From: Streptomyces griseocarneus
Lineage (GTDB): Bacteria; Actinomycetota; Actinomycetes; Streptomycetales; Streptomycetaceae
Assembly (NCBI RefSeq): GCF_014655595.1
Contig: NZ_BNBL01000009.1
Coordinates: 1 to 64,000 of the forward strand
Length of the DNA stretch: 64,000 nucleotides
Direction: 5' to 3'
Shown here one piece after another: positions 58,240 to 64,000 of this stretch. Below the pieces are notes generated by a model, which had not been told where the DNA came from, did not search any database, and saw nothing but the letters and a program-made list of their open reading frames with translations. Both the position numbers and the translations under genes were made by a program. Positions within the stretch are counted from its first letter, which is position 1. Each line of letters begins with the position of its first letter.

Positions 58240-58260
58240 ACGCCGCGTGCGCGCCCTCAG

Positions 58261-58266
58261 TACCGT
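58261..58266 (+). promoter_or_regulatory. TACCGT -10 box ahead of cobC
   Basis: TACCGT ends seven bases before the cobC ATG at 58274, the classic leaderless arrangement. It suggests cobC can be transcribed separately from the riboswitch-controlled operon. Confidence 0.55.
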
Positions 58267-58273
58267 CTATCGC

Positions 58274-59326
58274 ATGCACGAGACGACCGAGCCCGATCTG
58301 CGGCACCACGGAGACGCCGAAGTACGCGGCATGGGCGCGGAACTGACGGACCTCGCGGTCAACGTGCGGGCGGGTACGCCCCCGCTGTGGCTGCGCGAGC
58401 ACATAGCCGGCTCGCTCGGCGCGCTCGCCGCGTACCCGGACGGCCGGGCGGCCCGGAGGGCGGTGGCCGCGCGGCACGGGCTGCCGGAGGAACGGGTGTT
58501 GCTGACGGCGGGGGCGGCCGAGGCGTTCGTGCTGCTGGCCCGGGCGCTGCCGGTGCGGCGGCCGGTGGTGGTGCATCCGCAGTTCACCGAGCCGGAGGCG
58601 GCGCTGCGGGATGCCGGGCACACGGTGGAGCGGGTGGTGCTCGACGCGGCGGACGGGTTCCGCTTCGATCCGCGGGCGGTGCCGGGGGACGCGGATCTGG
58701 TGATCGTGGGCAACCCCACCAATCCGACGTCGGTGCTGCACCCCGCCCGCGCGCTGGCGCGGCTCGCGCGGCCGGGGCGGATCCTGGTCGTGGACGAGGC
58801 GTTCATGGACGCCGTGCCGGGCGAGCGGGAGTCGCTGGCGGCCCGTACGGACCTGCCGGGGCTGATCGTGCTGCGCAGCCTCACCAAGACCTGGGGGCTG
58901 GCGGGGCTGCGCGTCGGGTACGTGCTGGCCTCGCCCGGGAAGATCGCCCGGCTCGAGCGGGCCCAGCCGCTGTGGCCGGTGTCCTCGCCGGCGCTGGCGG
59001 CGGCGGAGGCGTGCAGCGCGGCCCCGGCGCTGGCCGAGGCCGCGGCGGCCGCGGACCGGATCGCCGCCGACCGGGCCCATCTGCAGCTGCGCCTGGCGGA
59101 GTTCGCCGAGGTGACCGTGTACGGGCCGGCGGCCGGGCCGTTCGTGCTGATCCGGCTGCCGAGGGCCGCGGCCGTGCGGACACGGCTGCGCGGCCTGGGC
59201 TTCGCGGTGCGCCGGGGTGACACGTTCCCGGGGCTGGGGCCGGACTATCTGCGGCTCGCGGTGCGGGACCGGGCGACGACGGACCGCTTCATCGCCGCCC
59301 TGGAGGAGGCGTTGACCGCCTCCTGA
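58274..59326 (+). CDS. cobC: CobC-type PLP-dependent aminotransferase/decarboxylase
   Basis: A 350-residue fold-type I PLP enzyme of the CobC/HisC group. In B12 synthesis CobC (CobD in enterobacteria) decarboxylates threonine phosphate to give aminopropanol phosphate. The PLP lysine is in LRSLTKTWGLAGLRVGYVLA. VGNPTNPTSVL, and VVDEAFMDAVPGE with the Asp, complete the site. The N-terminal HHGDAEVRGMGAELTDLAVN is typical of actinobacterial CobC (Rv2231c-like). The start is fixed by the TACCGT box, and the gene lies about 35 bases after the CobE-like gene. Confidence 0.88.
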   Translation: MHETTEPDLRHHGDAEVRGMGAELTDLAVNVRAGTPPLWLREHIAGSLGALAAYPDGRAARRAVAARHGLPEERVLLTAGAAEAFVLLARALPVRRPVVVHPQFTEPEAALRDAGHTVERVVLDAADGFRFDPRAVPGDADLVIVGNPTNPTSVLHPARALARLARPGRILVVDEAFMDAVPGERESLAARTDLPGLIVLRSLTKTWGLAGLRVGYVLASPGKIARLERAQPLWPVSSPALAAAEACSAAPALAEAAAAADRIAADRAHLQLRLAEFAEVTVYGPAAGPFVLIRLPRAAAVRTRLRGLGFAVRRGDTFPGLGPDYLRLAVRDRATTDRFIAALEEALTAS

Positions 59327-59340
59327 GGCCCCGGCCGTCC

Positions 59341-60285
59341 TCAGCCGCGCGCGGACCTGCGCCGTCGCACGGCGTAGAGCGCTCCCCCGCCGGCGACGAC
59401 GAGGAGCCCGGCGCCGCCCGCGAGGTAGGGCGTGGTGGAGCTGCCGCCGGTCTCGGCGAGGCCGGCCGCCGCGGGCTCGGCCTCGCCGCGCGCGGCGGTC
59501 TGCGGCTTGATGTCCGTGCCGCCGGTCGTGGCGTCCTGCGAGCCCGTCGTGGGTGCGGCCGGTGCCTCGCAGCCGGCCCGTACCAGGGTCACGGTGCCCC
59601 GCACCTTGGCCACGCCGAGGGCCAGCGGGTCGATGGCGACGTCGAGGCCGAGGGCGGTCGCGGCGGCCGTGCGGGAGGTGGTGGCGGTCTTCGACAGCTC
59701 CAGCCGCACCTCGCCGACGCCGGGCACGGTGACCTTGGTGGTGCCGCTCGCGCCGATCGTGACCTTCTTCCCCAGTACGGAGACGCTGCCGGGCAGCTTG
59801 GCGGTGGCGGTGGGGGTGCGGCCCGCCGCGCAGACGGCCTCGGCGGTGACCTTCTCGACCTCGATCAGCGAGCGCAGCGGCAGGCCCGGGACGTGGACCG
59901 TGGCGTGCAGGAGCTCGGCGCGGCCCTGGGCGGTGTGCCGGTCGGTGGTGGCGCGGGAGGTGGCGGCCTCGGCGCGCAGGAGGGTGACGGGCCTGCCGCC
60001 CTCGACTCCGTCGAGGGTGACGGCGAGGGCCGCCTTGTGCGCGTCCGCCGGCGCCCGGACGTCGTTGAGGACGGCATTGACCGGGACGTGGGCGGTGCCG
60101 CCGAGCAGGGAGACGTCGAGGCCGGTGCGCAGGACGGTCGCGGTGGCCTTGCCCTCGCCGGCGCCGGGGCCGGTGGCGTGGGCGGGGGTGGCGCCGAGGG
60201 CGAGTGCGGTGGCGGTGGCCGTCGCGGCCAGCGTCGTGAAGCGGCGTGCGGGCATGCCGAAGGAGGAGCTGGTGGTGCTGAACAC
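59341..60285 (-). CDS. Sortase-anchored LAETG surface protein (SCO1860-like)
   Basis: A 314-residue exported protein. It has a signal peptide (about 1-38, ending ATPAHA) and an Ala/Thr/Val-rich mature region with two cysteines. A linker rich in Thr, Gly and Glu follows. The C-terminal sorting signal is LAETGGSSTTPYL, then a hydrophobic helix and the basic end RRRRSARG. LAxTG is the motif of Streptomyces class E sortases, and S. coelicolor SCO1860 is, as I recall, one of these substrates. The GTG at 60285 is preferred. It is convergent with cobC. Function on the cell wall is unknown. Confidence 0.87.
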   Translation of the reverse strand: MFSTTSSSFGMPARRFTTLAATATATALALGATPAHATGPGAGEGKATATVLRTGLDVSLLGGTAHVPVNAVLNDVRAPADAHKAALAVTLDGVEGGRPVTLLRAEAATSRATTDRHTAQGRAELLHATVHVPGLPLRSLIEVEKVTAEAVCAAGRTPTATAKLPGSVSVLGKKVTIGASGTTKVTVPGVGEVRLELSKTATTSRTAAATALGLDVAIDPLALGVAKVRGTVTLVRAGCEAPAAPTTGSQDATTGGTDIKPQTAARGEAEPAAAGLAETGGSSTTPYLAGGAGLLVVAGGGALYAVRRRRSARG

Positions 60286-60502
60286 GTGTGTGGAACCCCC
60301 ACGGGAGAACGGAGCCGCCGGCGCGCCAATGGGGGACATCGCGCGCCGACGGCATCGACCCCGCAATGTTCGACGCCGAACGGGTGAACTCCCAGAGATC
60401 CCACGTCAGTTCACCCCAAAGAATGGGTTTCGCCTACGCATTCGATTCACCGGGCACGGCAGGTGCCGGTAGCCCCCCGCGCCCCGGCCGCTCCCGGCCG
60501 GT

Positions 60503-61639
60503 TCAGCTCACCACGCGTCCCCTGAGCACCACCCGGCGCGGCGCGCCCAGGACGCGCACGTCGGCGCGCGGATCGGCCCCGTACACCACGAGGTCCGCGG
60601 GCGCGCCCTCCTCGATCCCGGGCCGGCCCAGCCAGGCGCGCGCCCCCCAGGTCGCCGCCGACAGCGCGGCCGCCGCCGGGATGCCGGCCCTGACCAGCTC
60701 CGCGACCTCCTGGGCGACCAGACCGTGGGGCAGCGAGCCGCCCGCGTCCGTGCCGACGAAGACCGGGATGCCGGCGTCGTAAGCGGCGCCCACGGTCTCG
60801 TACCGCCGCGCGTGGAGCCGGCGCATGTGGTCCGCCCAGCGGGGGAACTTGCCCTCGCCGCCGGCCGCGAGGCGGGGGAAGGTGGCGATGTTGACCAGCG
60901 TCGGCACGATGGCCACGCCGCGCTCGGCGAAGAGCGGGATCGTCTCCTGGGTCAGCCCGGTGGCGTGCTCGATGCAGTCGATGCCCGCCTCCACCAGGGG
61001 CGCCAGCGTCTCCTCGGCGAAGCAGTGGGCGGTGACGCGGGCGCCGAGCCGGTGCGCCTCGGCGATGGCGGCCTCGACCTCGCCGCGCGGCCAGCAGGCC
61101 CCCAGGTCGCCGGTCTCGCGGTCGATCCAGTCCCCCACCAGCTTGACCCAGCCGTCGCCCCGCCGCGCCTCGCGCGCCACGTACGCCACCAGGTCCTCGG
61201 GCTCGATCTCGTGCGCGTAGTTGCGGATGTAGCGGCGGGTGCGGGCGATGTGCCGGCCGGCGCGGATGATGCGGGGCAGGTCCTCGCGGTCGTCGATCCA
61301 GTGGGTGTCGGAGGGGGAGCCCGCGTCGCGCAGCAGCAGCGCCCCGGCGTGACGTTCCGTCAGCGCCTGCTTCTCGGCGGTCGCTTCGTCGACGGCGCCG
61401 TGCGCGTCGAGGCCGACGTGGCAGTGCGCGTCCACCAGGCCGGGCAGCACCCAGCCCTCGACGGTGGTGACGTCGCGCGCCCCGGCCGGCCGGTCGAACG
61501 TGATCCGCCCGCCCACCACCCACAGCTCGTCGCGCACCCCGTCGAGGGGGTCCGCGCCGGTCAATATCCGTCCCTTGATGTGCAGCACCGGCGGCTCCCG
61601 CAGGTCACGCACCGCCGCGCTCTCGTTCATGGAGGCCAT
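60503..61639 (-). CDS. Amidohydrolase family protein
   Basis: A 378-residue amidohydrolase (imidazolonepropionase-like subgroup). It has an N-terminal beta-sandwich piece, then the metal motif GLVDAHCHVGLDAHG, the His in VTAHCFAEETLAPL and IEHATGLTQE, and the final Asp in VFVGTDAGGSLPHG. These supply a one- or two-metal hydrolytic site; candidate substrates are cyclic amides or peptide-like compounds. No signal peptide. A TACAGT box six bases ahead of the ATG at 61639 suggests a leaderless transcript. Confidence 0.9.
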   Translation of the reverse strand: MASMNESAAVRDLREPPVLHIKGRILTGADPLDGVRDELWVVGGRITFDRPAGARDVTTVEGWVLPGLVDAHCHVGLDAHGAVDEATAEKQALTERHAGALLLRDAGSPSDTHWIDDREDLPRIIRAGRHIARTRRYIRNYAHEIEPEDLVAYVAREARRGDGWVKLVGDWIDRETGDLGACWPRGEVEAAIAEAHRLGARVTAHCFAEETLAPLVEAGIDCIEHATGLTQETIPLFAERGVAIVPTLVNIATFPRLAAGGEGKFPRWADHMRRLHARRYETVGAAYDAGIPVFVGTDAGGSLPHGLVAQEVAELVRAGIPAAAALSAATWGARAWLGRPGIEEGAPADLVVYGADPRADVRVLGAPRRVVLRGRVVS

Positions 61640-61645
61640 GCACGC

Positions 61646-61651
61646 ACTGTA
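61646..61651 (-). promoter_or_regulatory. TACAGT -10 box of the amidohydrolase gene
   Basis: On the minus strand TACAGT is followed by six bases and then the ATG at 61639, with no ribosome-binding sequence. It is a probable leaderless promoter. Confidence 0.5.
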
Positions 61652-61838
61652 CGAGCCCCCGGCCGCCCCGGACGGGCCCCGGTCACCCTTCCTGAGGACG
61701 ATCCTCGGATGGGTCCCGGGCAGGGCAACCCGGCGCGCCGCATGGGGCGCGGGCACGAGGAGAATCTCCGACCGGCGACCGATACGGTCTGCCGTCCAGG
61801 CCGACGTGCCGGGACGGCCGGTGCGGAATTCTGGACTT

Positions 61839-61973
61839 ATGAGCAACTTGACGAAAGATTCACATCAGATCATGCCGAAGACGGTCGTTTCCCGGCAGAT
61901 CATCCCGTCAGGGTTCCACGGGAACCGGGACGACCATCCCACCCGCCGCACCGTGCGCGGTGCGGGGCCCTGA
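61839..61973 (+). CDS. Doubtful 44-residue ORF
   Basis: MSNLTKDSHQIMPKTVVSRQ begins a 44-residue ORF in an AT-richer patch. Its first half has low third-position GC for this genome. There is no good ribosome site, and a TACGGT box lies about 50 bases upstream (61783-61788). The C-terminal part is basic and overlaps a small hairpin. I cannot name a family; it may be non-coding. Confidence 0.25.
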   Translation: MSNLTKDSHQIMPKTVVSRQIIPSGFHGNRDDHPTRRTVRGAGP

Positions 61974-61990
61974 CCGCGAGGGCCGTCACC

Positions 61991-61996
61991 TACCCT
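61991..61996 (+). promoter_or_regulatory. TACCCT -10 box of the kinase operon
   Basis: TACCCT is followed by six bases and the GTG of a 22-codon mini-ORF at 62003. This is the likely promoter for the downstream histidine kinase and response regulator. Confidence 0.45.
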
Positions 61997-62002
61997 GTCC
62001 GA

Positions 62003-62071
62003 GTGATCATCGGACTGTTCGCCCGCGCGGCCGGCGCCCGGCGCGAGGCCGCCGCGGTCCGTACTCCGTGA
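62003..62071 (+). CDS. 22-codon leaderless mini-ORF before the histidine kinase
   Basis: GTG at 62003, placed as a leaderless start, opens a 22-codon ORF (MIIGLFARAAGARREAAAVR then TP). Its TGA overlaps the GTG of the kinase at 62068 (GTGA). The kinase has no visible Shine-Dalgarno sequence, so translation through the mini-ORF may deliver ribosomes to it. Whether the peptide itself matters is unknown. Confidence 0.4.
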   Translation: MIIGLFARAAGARREAAAVRTP

Positions 62072-63339
62072 CGGCCGCGCTGCGCCGCCTGGCCGGCGCG
62101 ACGCTGGGCCACCGGGCCCGGCTGCGCTGGGTGCATCTGCTGCTCGGCGGCGCGCTGCTGATGCCCTATTACCTGCTGACGAGCACCGTGGTGTCGGTGT
62201 TCGTCCCCGGCGCCGTCGGCCTCTTCCTGCGCCCGTCCGTGGCCTGGCAGTTCGCCACCTTCGCGCTGTCCCTCCCGCCCGCCGCCGTGATGGGGCTCTA
62301 CCCGCTCGTACGGCCGCTGACGGCCGGCGCGGTGCGGGCCCTGTGCGGGGTGCCGAGGGAGGAGCTGGACGCCCGCCCCAGCCGGTCGTGGGCGGCGCGG
62401 GGGCGCACGGCGACCTGGCACGTCCTGCACCTGCTGGCCGGCGGGATCGTCAGCGGGATGTCGCTGGCCGCCCCGCCCGCCGCGCTGTACCTGCTCGTCC
62501 TTCCGCTGCTGGGCGACACCGGCCGGGCCCGCGACACCGGCTGGGGCCTCTTCTTCCGGGGCCCCGGCCTGGCGCTGGCCCCGGTGGCCGGGCTGGGGCT
62601 GCTGGCGCTGGTCGTCGGCACCTCCTGGGCCGCCGGCACCCTGCTGGCGCGCTGCGCCCCCGTCCTGCTGGGGCCGACGGCGGCCGACCGCCTCGCCGAG
62701 GCCGAGCAGCACGCCATGCGGCTGGCCCTGCGCAACCGGCTGGCCCGGGAGCTGCACGACTCGGTCGGGCACGCGCTCAGTGCGGTGTCCCTGCAGGCGA
62801 GCGCCGCGCGCAGGGTCCTGGAGAGCGACCCGGAGTTCGCCCGGCAGGCCCTGGCCGCCATCGAGGAGACCACGCGCGAGGCGGTCGGCGAGCTCGACAC
62901 CGTCCTCGGCCTGCTGCGCGAGGACGGCCCCGCCTCCTCCGCGCCCGCCCCCACCCTCGCCGGCCTGGACGGCCTCCTGCAGCGCACCCGCGCGGCGGGC
63001 GGCACGGTCGACTGCGCCGCGCCCCGGGGCCTGGAGAAGATACCGCCGGTCGTCTCCCGCGAGGCGTACCGGATCGTGCAGGAAGGCCTCAGCAACGCCC
63101 TGCGGCACGCGGGCCCGGTGCCCGTGGCCCTGCGGATCACCCTGGACGACGACGACCTGGAGGTCACCTTGGAGAACCCCGTGCGGCCCACCGCCGCCCA
63201 CCGCCGCCCGGGCGGCGGCCGCGGACTGACCGGCATCGCCGAGCGCGCCCGGCTGCTGCGCGGCAGCGCCGCCTCGGGCGAACGCGACGGCGTGTGGCGG
63301 CTGTCGGTGCGCCTGCCCCTGCGGGGGGACGCCCGGTGA
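62068..63339 (+). CDS. NarL-type sensor histidine kinase, membrane-bound
   Basis: A 423-residue sensor kinase. Four to six membrane helices occupy about residues 20-200, with little extracellular loop. A HisKA_3 domain follows (RNRLARELHDSVGHALSAVS at about 225-244, His in ELHD), then a HATPase_c domain (IVQEGLSNALRHAG, GRGLTGIAERARLL). The compact sensor resembles intramembrane-sensing DesK-like kinases that respond to envelope stress. It overlaps the response regulator gene by four bases. The GTG at 62068 is coupled to the upstream mini-ORF. Confidence 0.9.
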   Translation: MTAALRRLAGATLGHRARLRWVHLLLGGALLMPYYLLTSTVVSVFVPGAVGLFLRPSVAWQFATFALSLPPAAVMGLYPLVRPLTAGAVRALCGVPREELDARPSRSWAARGRTATWHVLHLLAGGIVSGMSLAAPPAALYLLVLPLLGDTGRARDTGWGLFFRGPGLALAPVAGLGLLALVVGTSWAAGTLLARCAPVLLGPTAADRLAEAEQHAMRLALRNRLARELHDSVGHALSAVSLQASAARRVLESDPEFARQALAAIEETTREAVGELDTVLGLLREDGPASSAPAPTLAGLDGLLQRTRAAGGTVDCAAPRGLEKIPPVVSREAYRIVQEGLSNALRHAGPVPVALRITLDDDDLEVTLENPVRPTAAHRRPGGGRGLTGIAERARLLRGSAASGERDGVWRLSVRLPLRGDAR

Positions 63340-63995
63340 CGCCGATACGCATCGTCCTCGCCGACGACGAGCGCCTGGTCCGCACCGCCCTGCGGGCCAT
63401 CCTGGGCGCGGAGCCGGGGCTGGAGGTCGTCGGCGAGGCCACCACCGGCGCGGAGGCCGTCTCGCTGGTGCGCGAGACGCGCCCCGACATCGTGCTGATG
63501 GACGTGCGGATGCCCGAGGTCGACGGCATCCGGGCCACCGAGCGCATCCTGGCCACCATGGACGCCCCGCCCCGCGTCATCGTCGTCACCACCTTCGAGA
63601 ACGACAGCTACGTCTACGACGCCCTGCGCGCCGGGGCCTCCGGCTTCCTCCTCAAGCGGGCGGGCGCCGACGAACTGGTCCAGGCCGTACGGGTGGTGGC
63701 CCGCAGCGACTCGCTGCTCTTCCCCTCGGCGGTACGGGCGCTGGCGGCCGCCCACACCGTCCGGCGGAGCGACGACGCGGCGCGCAGGCTGCGCGAGCGG
63801 CTGTCGGGGCGGGAGAGCGAGGTGCTCGAGCTGATGACGGCCGGGCTGTCGAACGCCGAGATCGCCGAACGGATGGACGTGGGGCCGGCGACGGTCAAGT
63901 CGCACGTGGCGGCGGTGCTGGCCAAGCTGGGGGTGCGCGACCGCACCCAGGCGGTCATCGCCGCCTACGAGTGCGGCTTCGTCTCCCTCCGCTGA
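63336..63995 (+). CDS. NarL/FixJ-family response regulator
   Basis: A 219-residue response regulator partnered with the kinase just upstream. The receiver domain (about 3-120) has LADDERLVRTAL, the phosphoacceptor Asp in IVLMDVRMPEVDG, and the Lys in FLLKRAGADE. The LuxR-type helix-turn-helix (about 148-210) reads LSGRESEVLELMTAGLSNAEIAERM. The GTG at 63336 overlaps the kinase stop. The stop codon lies five bases from the right edge, so the gene is complete. Targets are unknown. Confidence 0.92.
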   Translation: MTPIRIVLADDERLVRTALRAILGAEPGLEVVGEATTGAEAVSLVRETRPDIVLMDVRMPEVDGIRATERILATMDAPPRVIVVTTFENDSYVYDALRAGASGFLLKRAGADELVQAVRVVARSDSLLFPSAVRALAAAHTVRRSDDAARRLRERLSGRESEVLELMTAGLSNAEIAERMDVGPATVKSHVAAVLAKLGVRDRTQAVIAAYECGFVSLR

Positions 63996-64000
63996 CGCGG

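Noticed and set aside
1..64000. Mobile elements, CRISPR arrays, tRNA genes or a biosynthetic gene cluster
   Set aside because: I looked for transposase, integrase and phage motifs, regularly spaced repeats, tRNA-like cloverleaf ends and NRPS/PKS/RiPP enzymes and found none.

Overview
The window is a high-GC actinobacterial chromosome segment. It is almost certainly Streptomyces: it carries two chaplin genes, a Gbn-type GATC-binding nucleoid protein, a streptophobe-family membrane protein, an SGM_5486-type 40-residue protein, a sortase LAETG substrate and many TANNNT leaderless promoters. From memory of gene order it matches the core-chromosome stretch around SCO1793 to SCO1860 of S. coelicolor. 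I see no transposase, integrase, tRNA, CRISPR array or prophage. The left edge holds the promoter and leader region of an rRNA operon on the minus strand; its 16S gene should lie just outside.

Layout: (1) 0-8 kb: rrn upstream region, 3-methyladenine DNA glycosylase, Spo0M, an RNase Sa-like lipoprotein with its barstar, a PEBP protein, a TauE/SafE exporter, SPFH and NfeD membrane proteins, an ABC ATPase and a conserved unknown. (2) 8-19 kb: two chaplins (one with a long histidine-rich tail), a GAF histidine kinase with its NarL-type regulator, a nitroreductase, a secreted transglycosylase-like hydrolase behind a long leader, a two-FHA ABC transporter, a streptophobe protein, serB and a SixA-like phosphatase. 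(3) 19-31 kb: small membrane and secreted proteins, fabG-fabI, tldD-tldE, tyrS, GlsB/YeaQ, DUF3099, a tiny Cys/His protein, moaA and an acetate-type symporter with its DUF485 partner. (4) 31-43 kb: a secreted subtilase, a lysoplasmalogenase coupled to an alkylglycerol-monooxygenase-like gene, an exonuclease-BRCT protein, SURF1, a GH15 enzyme, an atypical SDR, a five-gene Asp23/AmaP envelope-stress operon, a crotonase and gbn. (5) 43-51 kb: an ABC-F ATPase, a VOC protein, a HEAT-like protein, an alpha/beta hydrolase, a class II aldolase and a phosphate transporter behind a PHO box. (6) 51-59 kb: a cobalamin riboswitch and a coupled run for late B12 assembly (cobD, cobQ, a ChlI-ChlD chelatase subunit, cobO, cobB, a CobE/CbiG-like protein, then cobC). 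(7) 59-64 kb: a LAETG surface protein, an amidohydrolase and a second kinase/regulator pair.

Genes that appear to work together: fabG-fabI in type II fatty-acid synthesis; tldD-tldE as a heteromeric protease; RNase and barstar as a toxin-inhibitor pair; the AGMO-like hydroxylase and lysoplasmalogenase as a candidate ether-lipid breakdown unit; the Asp23/AmaP operon in the envelope; pit plus an 80-residue membrane protein under probable PhoP control; and the B12 genes under riboswitch control. No cobN and no corrin-ring methyltransferase genes are present, so the B12 genes here cover only the later steps. The most unusual signals are the histidine-tailed chaplin, the ether-lipid pair, the SDR that lacks its catalytic Tyr and Lys, and three mini-ORFs that abut or overlap the starts of larger genes.
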